A stretch of 64,000 nucleotides of DNA from Agrobacterium rubi TR3 = NBRC 13261 (GTDB taxonomy: Bacteria > Pseudomonadota > Alphaproteobacteria > Rhizobiales > Rhizobiaceae), in contig NZ_BBJU01000028.1 of the NCBI RefSeq assembly GCF_000739935.1, positions 62,001 to 126,000 of the forward strand, read 5' to 3'. The notes below the pieces were generated by a model, which did no database searches, was not told where the DNA came from, and was given only the letters and a program-made list of their open reading frames with translations. This document shows, one piece after another, positions 1 through 10,222 of this stretch. The translations under genes were made by a program, and so were the position numbers. Numbering within the stretch: position 1 is the stretch's first letter; each line of letters begins with the position of its first letter.

Positions 1-516
1 CTCGGCCTTGATTTCAACCCGGTAATCCCAACCGAGGCGCAGTACACGGAGCGTTGCCGCCACGGTTACGAAGGACACAAGCACTGCGCCGATAGCCAGC
101 GCGTAGTAACCAATGCTGTTGGGCAGTTGCAGAACAGGGCTGTGTTCGGACCCGGCAATCTCGGCGACCACAACCGCCTGATAGGCAAGCGCCAGGAAGG
201 CCACGACACTGATGACGTTGGAGACGACGAATGCCGCAAGCCGGGCGGTGCCATCGAGCTTGTCGTAAAGCCACTCGACGGCCATGTGCCCACCCGCATG
301 GGCGGCCAAGACGATTCCAGCGATAATGAACCAGGGGAAGATCAGCATCGGCAATTCCTGCGAGAAAGAAAATCCGCCGCTTTCAAGCGTATAGCGGGCG
401 AGGACGTTTGCCGTCATCACCACCGTCAGCGCGATGCCGCTAGCGATGACGACGAAACGGGACAACAGGAGGATAGCGCGCGACACCTGGTCAACACCCT
501 TCAACAAGATTTGCAT
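1..516 (-). CDS. TRAP transporter small permease (DctQ family), 3' end cut by window edge
   Basis: The minus-strand frame is open from an ATG at 516 to base 1 (172 residues seen, no stop), so the gene runs off the left edge. Four hydrophobic stretches (about residues 15-37, 50-72, 93-115, 134-158) match the four-helix DctQ small subunit, and the motif LPMLIFPWFIIAGI between helices is typical of the family. DctQ forms the membrane part of a TRAP importer together with the large permease DctM, and works with a periplasmic DctP protein driven by an ion gradient. It follows the DctP gene with a 26-base gap, and the DctM gene is expected just beyond the edge. The substrate is not readable from this subunit. 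Confidence 0.88.
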   Translation of the reverse strand, partial: MQILLKGVDQVSRAILLLSRFVVIASGIALTVVMTANVLARYTLESGGFSFSQELPMLIFPWFIIAGIVLAAHAGGHMAVEWLYDKLDGTARLAAFVVSNVISVVAFLALAYQAVVVAEIAGSEHSPVLQLPNSIGYYALAIGAVLVSFVTVAATLRVLRLGWDYRVEIKAE

Positions 517-542
517 GGATGGCTCCGATCAGTGCTAGGGCT

Positions 543-1547
543 TTACGCTCTTGCTTCCGCTTCGATCTTGCTGACGAATTCGCCGAACGGCTTCTTTTTC
601 CAGTTCTCGGCCACGCCCGCCGTTGCCTTCACGAACCCATCGCGCTCGACTTCCGTCACTTCGACCGAGGCGTTGCTCTTGAAACTGGCGAGAACCTGGG
701 CATCCTTTTCCGCCGAAAGCTTGCGCTGCAGGTCGCCGGCCTCCTTGGCCGCCGCCTTGACCGCTTCAAGATCGGCACCGAGACGGGCCTGAGCGATCTT
801 GGACATCAGGAATGGTGTCGATTCCCATTTGTGCGCGGTCAGACTGAGATGCTTGTTGACCTCGAACAGCTTGGAGCTTTCGATATTGGCCAGCGGGTTC
901 TCCTGCCCGTCAACGACGCCCTGTTGCAGCGCGATGTAGAGTTCGCCGAATGCGATCTGTTCGGTCGAGGCACCAAGGGCCTGAAAGATGTCGATGGTCA
1001 TCGGGTCGGCCGGGGTGCGCACTTTCAGCCCCTTGAGGTCGCCAGGCGCAGAAATCTTCCGTTTGGAATTGGTCAGGTGGCGAATGCCATTATCCCACCA
1101 GTCGAGGGGCACGACACCGACCGCCTCGAACCGCTTGTAGAGGTCTTCGCCGACCGGTCCGTTGAGAACCGCCATCGCCTTTTGCGTATCGGCAAACAGG
1201 AAGGGCAGGCCAAGCGCCGCCAGTTCCGGAACGAGGGCCGACGTCGCGCCCTGGCTGTTTGCCGTAAAATCGAGTGCGCCCGTCCGCAGGCTTGTCAGCA
1301 TAGCAGAGTCGCTACCCAGTGTTTCGGCACCCGCGACGTTGATCTTGACACGACCAGAAGTCTTTTCCGCCACCAGTTCGGCGAATTTTGCCGCCGCCAC
1401 AGTGCGCGGATTTCCAGGGGCTGCACCGTGACCAAGGGTCAATGTAGTCGCCGCCTGTGCCGGTCGGATACCGAAAACCACCGCCGGAGCCGCCAGGGCA
1501 CCGGTCGCGACGGTCAAAAATGCGCGTCTGTTGATAAACAAGCTCAT
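543..1547 (-). CDS. TRAP transporter substrate-binding protein (DctP family)
   Basis: A 334-residue periplasmic binding protein. The N-terminus has a twin-arginine-like leader (INRRAFLTVATGALAAPA) ending near residue 35. The body shows DctP features, including the central stretch KVRTPADPM that carries the arginine which usually contacts a substrate carboxylate. I prefer the ATG at 1547 over one 12 bases upstream because a GGAGGAGAA ribosome site overlaps the upstream codons and is spaced correctly for 1547. It lies between the split transketolase and DctQ in one minus-strand operon, so the ligand is probably an organic or sugar acid, or a polyol, that feeds the transketolase and dehydrogenase. 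The ligand itself is not readable from the sequence. Confidence 0.9.
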   Translation of the reverse strand: MSLFINRRAFLTVATGALAAPAVVFGIRPAQAATTLTLGHGAAPGNPRTVAAAKFAELVAEKTSGRVKINVAGAETLGSDSAMLTSLRTGALDFTANSQGATSALVPELAALGLPFLFADTQKAMAVLNGPVGEDLYKRFEAVGVVPLDWWDNGIRHLTNSKRKISAPGDLKGLKVRTPADPMTIDIFQALGASTEQIAFGELYIALQQGVVDGQENPLANIESSKLFEVNKHLSLTAHKWESTPFLMSKIAQARLGADLEAVKAAAKEAGDLQRKLSAEKDAQVLASFKSNASVEVTEVERDGFVKATAGVAENWKKKPFGEFVSKIEAEARA

Positions 1548-1614
1548 GTTCTCCTCCATTATGTGCTCGCAAGAATTGATCGACCCGCACTCCCATCCGG
1601 GTCGTTACATGCGT

Positions 1615-2652
1615 TTACTCATCCAGCCATGACTTTATCGCCGCCTTAACCTTGAGCCTCGAAAGACCATACTGGTCGTGCAGTGTCGGAAGCGCTCCAG
1701 CCTCTAGGAATTCATCGGGAAGCCCGATCTGCCGGAATGCGGCAGGCCTGACTTCAGAGCGCATCAGTGTCGCGGCGACGGCTTCTCCCAGCCCGCCTAT
1801 CACGGTGTGATTTTCCGCCACGACCACAAGTCTGTTCTGCTTGCGGCACTCCGCCAGGATCGTCGCCTCGTCGAGAGGCTTGATCGTCGACACATGCAGA
1901 ACGGCGGTATCGATGCCATCCTTCTGCAGGTCTTTTGCGGCTTCCAGCGCGCGCATAGTCATCAGGCCGGACGAGATGATCAGAACATCCCTGCCGTCCC
2001 GGATGAGCTTTGCCTTGCCGAGTTCGAACTTGTAGCCGTACTCGTCGAGCACCAGGGGCACGTTACCGCGCAACAGACGCATATAGACCGGCCCCTTGTG
2101 GGCGGAGATGGCAGGCACGGCCTGTTCTATCTCGCTTGCATCGCAGGGATCGACGATCGTCAAGTTCGGCATACCGCGGAACATGGCGATATCCTCGGTC
2201 GCCTGGTGGCTGGGACCATAGCCGGTCGTCAGGCCGGGCAAAGCGCAGACGACCTTGACGTCCAGCATTTCCTCGGCGATAGCCAGGCAGATGAAGTCGT
2301 AGGCGCGACGCGCTGCAAAGACAGCATATGTGGTGACCCAGGGCTGAAAACCCTCGCGCGCCATTCCCGAAGCAGCCATCATCAACAGTTGCTCGGCCAT
2401 GCCCATCTGGTAGAACTTGTCGGGATGGGCGGCACGGAAAACGTGTAGGTCGGTATATTTCGCAAGATCGGCAGACATCCCGACGATGAGGTCGTTGTTT
2501 TCCGCCAACGCAGCAAGCGCGTTCCCAAACGGCGCTGGCTTTGTCGGTTGTTCCGGTCCGGCGATCGAGGCGATCATCGCCGAGGTGGTCAGGCGCGGAC
2601 GGTCACCACCATGGGTCAAAAAATCCGGCCGGATGTATTTTGAACGCCTCAT
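1615..2652 (-). CDS. Split transketolase, C-terminal subunit
   Basis: The 345-residue protein corresponds to the pyrimidine-binding and C-terminal domains of transketolase. MGMAEQLLMMAASGMA carries the conserved glutamate that activates thiamine diphosphate, and a GGLGEAVAATL element lies near the C-terminus. Two-gene transketolases are known in many bacteria, including the apulose-4-phosphate enzyme AptAB of apiose breakdown, and usually belong to a particular sugar catabolic operon. Its ATG overlaps the stop codon of the N-terminal subunit gene by four bases (ATGA), indicating translational coupling of a two-subunit enzyme. The 5' end is somewhat longer than usual (about 40 residues before the core), so a later start is possible. 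The sugar phosphate used is unknown. Confidence 0.9.
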   Translation of the reverse strand: MRRSKYIRPDFLTHGGDRPRLTTSAMIASIAGPEQPTKPAPFGNALAALAENNDLIVGMSADLAKYTDLHVFRAAHPDKFYQMGMAEQLLMMAASGMAREGFQPWVTTYAVFAARRAYDFICLAIAEEMLDVKVVCALPGLTTGYGPSHQATEDIAMFRGMPNLTIVDPCDASEIEQAVPAISAHKGPVYMRLLRGNVPLVLDEYGYKFELGKAKLIRDGRDVLIISSGLMTMRALEAAKDLQKDGIDTAVLHVSTIKPLDEATILAECRKQNRLVVVAENHTVIGGLGEAVAATLMRSEVRPAAFRQIGLPDEFLEAGALPTLHDQYGLSRLKVKAAIKSWLDE

Positions 2653-3488
2653 TCCCCTGCCCCCGCATCGATAATCCTAATTGCTTCCTTCCACTCGTCC
2701 GGCTCAACCCGAAGGAAGTGGTTTCGCTCGCGCGCCTCCAAGAAGGGCACGCCCTTTGCCATCTTCGTATCACAGACGATCATTCTCGGCTGCTCTCCCT
2801 TGTGATGGCGGGCAGCATCGAAGGCGGCAACCAGAGCATCGAGATCGTTGCCGTCGACCCGTTGGACGAACCAGTTGAATGCTTCGAACTTCGGCCCGAG
2901 CGGCTCGAAATTGAGAACGCCCATCGAGGGGCCGTCCGCTTGCATCTGATTGACGTCGACGATACCGATGAGATTGTCCAGCTTGTAGGAGCCTGCCGAC
3001 ATCGCCGCCTCCCACGTCGATCCCTCGTCTAGTTCTCCATCGGAAAAAAGGTTGTAGACGAAGGCATCCGATTTCTTGCGCTTGAGCGCAAGCGACATAC
3101 CGACTGCAATTCCAAGCCCATGTCCGAGCGATCCGCCGGTGATTTCCATTCCCGGAGTATAGCTTGCCATGCCGGACATCGGCAGCCGGCTTTCATCCGT
3201 GCCGTAGGTTTCGAGTTCGTCCTCGGGAAGAATCTTGGCTTCGATCAGGGCGGCATAAAGCGCGATGGCGTAATGTCCGATCGACAGGAGAAAGCGATCG
3301 CGCCCTTCCCATTCAGGATCGTCGGCACGGTAATTTGTTGCATGGAAATACGAAACCGCCAACACGTCGGCAACGCCGAGTGCCTGGGCGATATAGCCCT
3401 GCCCCTGCACTTCGCCCATCCTGAGCGCGTGGCGCCTGATACGCCGAGCGCGCTCGCACAGGCTGATATTGTGACCCATTTTTGCCAT
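2649..3488 (-). CDS. Split transketolase, N-terminal (ThDP-binding) subunit
   Basis: 279 residues, the size expected for the N-terminal half of a split transketolase. The thiamine diphosphate/Mg motif appears as SDGELDEG followed about 25 residues later by DVNQ (about residues 150-180), and SGGH-like segments are replaced by GGSLGHGLGIAVG, which is typical of the family. It would carry two-carbon transfer between sugar phosphates in the cytoplasm with its partner encoded immediately downstream. A GGAG lies about ten bases before the ATG at 3488; an alternative ATG lies three codons in. The gene sits 41 bases after the SDR dehydrogenase, so dehydrogenase, transketolase and TRAP genes probably form one transcript for uptake and breakdown of a single compound. 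Confidence 0.9.
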   Translation of the reverse strand: MAKMGHNISLCERARRIRRHALRMGEVQGQGYIAQALGVADVLAVSYFHATNYRADDPEWEGRDRFLLSIGHYAIALYAALIEAKILPEDELETYGTDESRLPMSGMASYTPGMEITGGSLGHGLGIAVGMSLALKRKKSDAFVYNLFSDGELDEGSTWEAAMSAGSYKLDNLIGIVDVNQMQADGPSMGVLNFEPLGPKFEAFNWFVQRVDGNDLDALVAAFDAARHHKGEQPRMIVCDTKMAKGVPFLEARERNHFLRVEPDEWKEAIRIIDAGAGE

Positions 3489-3529
3489 CGGATGGCATCT
3501 CCTCGAAATTACATTGGCGATGCCGCCGA

Positions 3530-4291
3530 TCAGTGGATCAGCATTCCACCATTGACATCGATCACAGCACCGGTGACGTAGGCCGACAGGTCGGACGCCA
3601 GGAAAAGGTAAATGTTGGCGACGTCGCGCGCATCTCCAAGCCGGCTGAGCGGAATACCCTTGATGATTTCGGTGCGCATATTGTCGGTCAGCTTGCCGCC
3701 GGTAATGTCGGTCTGGATCAGGCCGGGTGTCACCGAATTGACGCGAATACCGACCGGCCCGAACTCGCGGGCCATGGCCTTGGCGAGGCCCAGCACGCCG
3801 GCCTTGGCGGCAGAGTAGTGCGGACCGCCGAAGATGCCGCCGCCACGCTGCGCCGAAACAGAGGAGATACAGGCGATCGATCCGCCGCCATTGTCGCGCA
3901 TGCCTGGAATGAATGCCTGGCTGAGGAATAGAATGCCGGTCATGTTGACGGCAATGATGCGGTCCCAGTCGCCTTCCGTGATATCCAGCGTTTTGACCGG
4001 CTGGGTGATACCGGCATTGTTTATGAGTGAATCAATCTTGCCGAAAGCAGACTCGACCCTGGTTGCCGCAGCCAAACAGGATGCCTTGTTCGACACATCG
4101 CATCGCATCCCGAGATGGCTGCCATGCGGCACCGGCTGTAATTCGCCTGCGGCTTGTTCCGCCGCATCGCCGTCGATATCGAGAATAGCGACGCGCGCAC
4201 CGTGCTCGACAAATAATTCGGCTGTCGCGCGGCCAATACCGCGCTTGCTTGCCGCGCCAGAAATGACTGCGGTTTTCCCTTGCAACAACAT
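3530..4291 (-). CDS. SDR-family NAD(P)-dependent dehydrogenase/reductase
   Basis: A classical short-chain dehydrogenase of 253 residues. The nucleotide-binding glycine motif is SGAASKRGIGRA (residues 11-22), slightly expanded compared with TGxxxGIG. NNAG is at 91-94, catalytic Ser near 143-144, and the YxxxK pair is Tyr159/Lys163. It has no membrane segment, so it is cytosolic. It is the first gene of the minus-strand TRAP/transketolase operon and diverges from a LysR gene 142 bases away. This suggests that it oxidises the imported polyol or reduces a ketone before the carbon enters transketolase chemistry. The substrate cannot be assigned within this broad family. The ribosome site is GGGAGGAG upstream of the ATG. 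Confidence 0.9.
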   Translation of the reverse strand: MLLQGKTAVISGAASKRGIGRATAELFVEHGARVAILDIDGDAAEQAAGELQPVPHGSHLGMRCDVSNKASCLAAATRVESAFGKIDSLINNAGITQPVKTLDITEGDWDRIIAVNMTGILFLSQAFIPGMRDNGGGSIACISSVSAQRGGGIFGGPHYSAAKAGVLGLAKAMAREFGPVGIRVNSVTPGLIQTDITGGKLTDNMRTEIIKGIPLSRLGDARDVANIYLFLASDLSAYVTGAVIDVNGGMLIH

Positions 4292-4411
4292 ATCTGTTCT
4301 CCTCCCGATGCCTCCTCGACACCGGTCTGCTCCTCAACGACGACTGGCACCGCATATCAGCAGCTTGCCAAAACGCTGGCCTCGCCACAAACGGGTTATT
4401 TACACTGGCAG

Positions 4412-4426
4412 GTGAATCTGCTTCAC
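4412..4426. promoter_or_regulatory. Candidate LysR operator (GTGAA-N5-TTCAC)
   Basis: A perfect 5-bp inverted repeat with a five-base spacer. It contains a T-N11-A core of the kind bound by LysR regulators. It lies 7 bases before the LysR start codon and about 120 bases before the divergent SDR gene, a position compatible with autorepression and control of both directions. It is a short match and may be chance. Confidence 0.4.
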
Positions 4427-4433
4427 TAATTGA

Positions 4434-5321
4434 ATGCTAAACATCGCCTCCCTGTCTGCATTTCGCATCTTCGAATCGGCTGCCCGCCTTGGATCGTTTC
4501 GGGCTGCCGCAGACGAGTTGAACCTGTCACCCAGCGCCGTCAGCCACGCGATAAAGGGGTTGGAAAAGAGCCTGGGTGTCGCACTGTTTGAGCGCACGAC
4601 GCGCAATGTGACGCTAACGCATTCGGGTCAGACGATGCTGACACATGCATCGAGCGCTTTCGAAGAGCTTCGGCGGGGTATTGAGGCAATCTCATCGAAC
4701 CGGGCGCATTTGTTAAGAGTTCACAGCGCTCCGAGCTTTGCCGCACAGGTCCTGTCCCCTCTGCTTCCGTCGTTCCTCAGGCAGAATACGGGTGTCGAGG
4801 TGAGGATTGCGGCGAGCACCGCCTATGCCCGCTTTGTCGACGGGTTGTTCGATGTCGATATCGTCTACGGCGAACCGCTCAACCGAGAAGATCTCATCGT
4901 GATCCCACTCGGGGAGGAAATCGTGTCGCCGTTGTGTTCGCCGGAATTTGCGGCGAGCCTCAAGTCCATGCGCGATCTGACACTGTCGCCACTCATCCGC
5001 AGCGACCTGAAGCGGATCCAATGGGTGGACTGGTTCGAGGCCAATGATCTAGGCCCGCCACCCCAGCCGGCGATGTCCTTCGACCGGTCGTTCCTCGCCC
5101 TCGATGCCGCCGCCAACGGGCTCGGCATCGCGCTGGAATCAAACGTACTGGCCCGACGTGGCCTCGAAGGCGGCCGGCTGGTACGGCCGTTCAGCGGCAA
5201 AAGTCGCGACAACCGTTACATTGGCCACTACCTTGCCTACCCAAAATCCGGGAGCCAACGACGTCTTGCCCGCGAGTTCGCAGGCTGGCTGCAGTCTGAG
5301 CTGATGACGGCACCCAGTTAG
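4434..5321 (+). CDS. LysR-family transcriptional regulator (GcvA-like)
   Basis: 295 residues with an N-terminal winged helix-turn-helix (about residues 4-63: FRIFESAARLGSFRAAA, then LNLSPSAVSHAIKGLEKSLG) followed by a LysR substrate-binding domain to the end. The pattern resembles the GcvA branch. It is divergent from the SDR-transketolase-TRAP operon, the usual arrangement for a LysR activator of that operon, with a candidate T-N11-A box at 4412-4426. There is no strong purine-rich ribosome site before the ATG, so translation may be weak. The effector is probably the TRAP substrate or a metabolite of it (inference). Confidence 0.9.
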   Translation: MLNIASLSAFRIFESAARLGSFRAAADELNLSPSAVSHAIKGLEKSLGVALFERTTRNVTLTHSGQTMLTHASSAFEELRRGIEAISSNRAHLLRVHSAPSFAAQVLSPLLPSFLRQNTGVEVRIAASTAYARFVDGLFDVDIVYGEPLNREDLIVIPLGEEIVSPLCSPEFAASLKSMRDLTLSPLIRSDLKRIQWVDWFEANDLGPPPQPAMSFDRSFLALDAAANGLGIALESNVLARRGLEGGRLVRPFSGKSRDNRYIGHYLAYPKSGSQRRLAREFAGWLQSELMTAPS

Positions 5322-5500
5322 ATGCGACGCTTTCGAATTAGTACATGAAACGCGGCGAATAGGACTCCCATCACACTCAGGACCACCTTGAAAGAATCTG
5401 AACTTCCGAAATGCAAATACACTCTCGCCTGACCTCTGTAACCAACTCCTGCTTTCCGTCCGGCGCGATCTAACAGGGGCGAAGCTTACTATGGAACTTG

Positions 5501-5536
5501 TGGTGGGTCGGCAACTGTAGCGCTGCCGACCCACCA
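5501..5536. terminator. Strong hairpin after the chemoreceptor gene
   Basis: A perfect 13-bp inverted repeat (TGGTGGGTCGGCA and its complement) with a 10-base loop, lying 12 bases past the chemoreceptor stop codon and about 180 bases past the LysR stop. Neither strand has a good T run after the stem, so it may be a transcript-stabilising or Rho-assisted end, not a classical intrinsic terminator. Confidence 0.55.
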
Positions 5537-5547
5537 AAATACCATAG

Positions 5548-7722
<2,175 letters not shown>

Positions 7723-8655
7723 TCACTGGCTTTTAACCAAGTAGGATTTCAGATTGACCGGAGTAACCAGCTCGAAAGGCACCTTAATAAAAGCAGGTAC
7801 GGTTCCGCCATCCATAAGCTTAATGGCCGCCTCGACGCCCTTGGAACCCTGTTGAGGGGCATTTTGAAGGACACTGACATCGAGGTCGCCCGCAGCCATC
7901 GCGTCAAGCGCATCCGACGTCGCATCGATGCCGCTCACCACAACCTTATCCATTTGCATGTTGTTTCGCTTCATGGCCCGGATCGCACCAAGAGCCATTT
8001 CATCGTTATTTGCGATAACGGCATCGAACTTCACGCCAGCGGTCAGCCATTCTTGCATCAGATTATCAGCCTGGTCACGTGACCAGTTCGCCGATTGCCT
8101 CTCTAGTATGGAAATTCCCTTGCATGCATCGGTGGACAAAACGCTATCGATGTCCTTCGTGCGTGTGCGTGCTGCAGGATGGAAATACTCTCCGATCAAA
8201 ACGACAGCTTTGCCTTTGCCTCCTAGAAGGCGACAAACCTCCTGGGTTTCCATCGTTCCGCTTTCAACTTCATCTGAGGCGACCACGGTTTGATGAGCGG
8301 GAAGCTCGGCGGAATTGACTGGAACGTTGTTGACATAGACAACGGGTATGCTGGCGGTGGTGCCAATCTGCGAAATCTTTGCTCCGAGGTCGCCATCCGA
8401 AAGGATGACGATCATTGCATCGACGCGGTCGGCCGCCAGCTTACTGATCTGCTCCATTTGACGCGAAGGATCGCCACCAGCGTCTTCGACACGCAATTTC
8501 ATGTCTGGCATCTTATCGGCGGCATTCTTGATGCCACCTAGCAGGCTGTGAAGAAAAGCGTCATTCGCGTTGGCGATCGACACTCCGAGTGTCTTTGCCT
8601 CAACACAGCTCGTCCCCAACAATAAGATTGATGTAACAACTACAGATAATCGCAT
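7723..8655 (-). CDS. Orphan periplasmic sugar-binding protein (Peripla_BP_4 type), chemoreceptor partner
   Basis: 310 residues with a secretion signal (residues 1 to about 20, ending CVEA) and a ribose/inositol-type type I binding fold. It resembles the two binding proteins of the inositol ABC operon in this window: shared elements include ANNDEMALGAIRAMK, SGIDATSDALDAMAAGDLD and the closing VPFELVTPVNLKSY. No permease or ATPase gene lies next to it; instead a chemoreceptor follows after 33 bases. The likely role is ligand capture for chemotaxis, as known for ribose- and galactose-binding proteins acting through Trg-like receptors, possibly also feeding the ABC importer at 25-28 kb. The ligand is inferred from family and context to be inositol-like. 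Confidence 0.88.
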   Translation of the reverse strand: MRLSVVVTSILLLGTSCVEAKTLGVSIANANDAFLHSLLGGIKNAADKMPDMKLRVEDAGGDPSRQMEQISKLAADRVDAMIVILSDGDLGAKISQIGTTASIPVVYVNNVPVNSAELPAHQTVVASDEVESGTMETQEVCRLLGGKGKAVVLIGEYFHPAARTRTKDIDSVLSTDACKGISILERQSANWSRDQADNLMQEWLTAGVKFDAVIANNDEMALGAIRAMKRNNMQMDKVVVSGIDATSDALDAMAAGDLDVSVLQNAPQQGSKGVEAAIKLMDGGTVPAFIKVPFELVTPVNLKSYLVKSQ

Positions 8656-9086
8656 TTATGTAAGCCCCCTTTATTCAAGGGTAATTTAGGCTATGCATGG
8701 TTAATTTCCCCTTATAATTTCACGAGGATAATCATTACCAGGAACAATAAATTGAATATATTATAATGTATCGGAATAATAATTCCGATTTTTTATTTTG
8801 GAGAATTCTTATTCCGCCGAAGTGCACAATAATAGATTTTGGTGACAAGTAATGAAGTCCTAATCTGCTCGGAGGGCAAGCACGTCTACTTTCCAGCAAC
8901 ACATATAGGAATTTGGAGAATTGTGACGCACATTGATAAACGACGAAAACCGCACTTTAGCGATTTTCTGTTTGCTCTCATTTAGAAAAATCGGCCGAGC
9001 AGACCGTCATTTTAGCGAGGTAGAAGAGAGGTCTTAGCGGTGTTGATCTGCACATAAGTCAAGGTTCTTACCCTAAACGAATGCCT
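8656..9086. other. AT-rich intergenic control region
   Basis: 430 bases without a credible gene, clearly richer in A and T than the flanks. It must hold the promoter of the binding protein-chemoreceptor operon. It contains one perfect inverted repeat (8770-8789) and a related GGAGAATTCTTATTCC stretch just after it. The LacI gene on the other side ends at 9087, so only one promoter is required here. Confidence 0.6.
8770..8789. promoter_or_regulatory. Inverted repeat ATCGGAAT-N4-ATTCCGAT, candidate operator
   Basis: A perfect 8-bp inverted repeat with spacer AATA, about 115 bases before the start of the orphan binding protein. It fits a dimeric repressor or activator site. A T-rich run follows on the plus strand, but no plus-strand gene ends here, so a terminator role is less likely. 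Confidence 0.4.
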
Positions 9087-10100
9087 CTAGCTGTTCTCAA
9101 TCATATGTATCTGTATGGGAGTGATAAGGGACAGAAGGCACTTTTCCGTTCTTCCAAAATAAGCGGCGAGCGCTTCTACCGCAGTCCGCACCTCCGTCTC
9201 TGGATCCTGATCGATGATTGCGTCAATCATTCCATCTCGCATCAAATGACGACGGTCTTTCGTGAGCTCATGGGTGATGAAAATCACGTCTTTGTTCTTG
9301 CCAAGCTTCGTCATGGCGTTGACCACCGTTTGAGCGCCCGCAGACGCATTATAGATGCCTCGTATAGCTGGATTTTTTCTCAACGCGTTGAAAACGAGGT
9401 CACCTGCCACATCTCCGCGCTCCATGCTTTCGAGCACCTCGGTCACCTTGCACTGGGGATAGCGCTCACGCAGAACGGTCCGGAACCCCATCTCGCGCTC
9501 CTCATGGCCTATCATGCTGATCAGACCCGCGATGACGACAATTTCCCCGCCGTCCCGGCCGAGCAAACGTCCCATTAAATCGCCCGCGACACGGCCCGCT
9601 TTCCTGTTGTCTGGTCCGACATAGGCATATCTTTCAGCATCGCGAAGATCGGTTACCATGGTGACGACGGGCTTTCCACCTTGACCAAATGCCCTCAACG
9701 CCGCCGCGACTGCCGCATTTTGCGGACTGATTATGGCAAGTGCATCGCAGCGTGAAGATAGGGAATTTATCAACTGTGCCGTTACAGCAGGACGCAGGGG
9801 GTTGATATGATGCACTTGGAACTGGAGATTATAGAAAGCGAAATTCCGGTTTGCTGCCTCAAAATGATCTTGAACCAACGCATGAAAAGGGTTTGATCTC
9901 GGCTGGAGCAGAACCGCGATGCGAAGGGTGCGTGCTGCCCGCTGGTTCAGCGCCCTGTCGATCTTGAGCTTGCGCGCATGCTCGAGCACACGGCGTTCTC
10001 TGTCCTCGCTCACGCCGCCACGATTGTTAAGAACACGGTCGACGGTCGACAGCGACACGCCTGCTGCAGATGCTAGATCCTGAGCAGTAGGTTTGCTCAT
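9087..10100 (-). CDS. LacI-family transcriptional regulator
   Basis: 337 residues: an N-terminal LacI helix-turn-helix (TAQDLASAAGVSLSTVDRVL, residues 5-24), hinge, and a periplasmic-binding-protein-like effector domain (about 60-330). The effector domain is of the ribose/inositol type (VGPDNRKAGRVAGDLMGRLLG), matching the ligands of the nearby importers. It diverges from the dehydrogenase operon that starts at 10223, and the 122-base gap carries a perfect inverted repeat at 10113-10132. It is most likely a repressor of that operon and of itself, perhaps also of the chemoreceptor pair. GGAG precedes the ATG by seven bases. Confidence 0.92.
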   Translation of the reverse strand: MSKPTAQDLASAAGVSLSTVDRVLNNRGGVSEDRERRVLEHARKLKIDRALNQRAARTLRIAVLLQPRSNPFHALVQDHFEAANRNFAFYNLQFQVHHINPLRPAVTAQLINSLSSRCDALAIISPQNAAVAAALRAFGQGGKPVVTMVTDLRDAERYAYVGPDNRKAGRVAGDLMGRLLGRDGGEIVVIAGLISMIGHEEREMGFRTVLRERYPQCKVTEVLESMERGDVAGDLVFNALRKNPAIRGIYNASAGAQTVVNAMTKLGKNKDVIFITHELTKDRRHLMRDGMIDAIIDQDPETEVRTAVEALAAYFGRTEKCLLSLITPIQIHMIENS

Positions 10101-10112
10101 CGTTCATCTCCA

Positions 10113-10132
10113 TTTGAAGATATCTCTTCAAA
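10113..10132. promoter_or_regulatory. Palindromic operator candidate between LacI gene and iol-type operon
   Basis: TTTGAAGA, four bases, then TCTTCAAA: a perfect 8-bp inverted repeat 12 bases from the LacI start codon and 90 bases before the dehydrogenase start. LacI-type dimers bind such sites. The location in a short divergent promoter supports regulation in both directions. Confidence 0.55.
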
Positions 10133-10222
10133 AATTGACGTTTTCCATCAGTAACACCAGGCTAGTCTGCCCACAACCCGGATGAAGCCATAACAGCACC
10201 GGGAAGGAATGGGAGGCTATCA

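Noticed and set aside
519..1649. Long plus-strand open frame opposite the TRAP binding protein gene
   Set aside because: It is the mirror of a well-recognised minus-strand gene in GC-rich DNA; its translation resembles no protein and no ribosome site precedes it.
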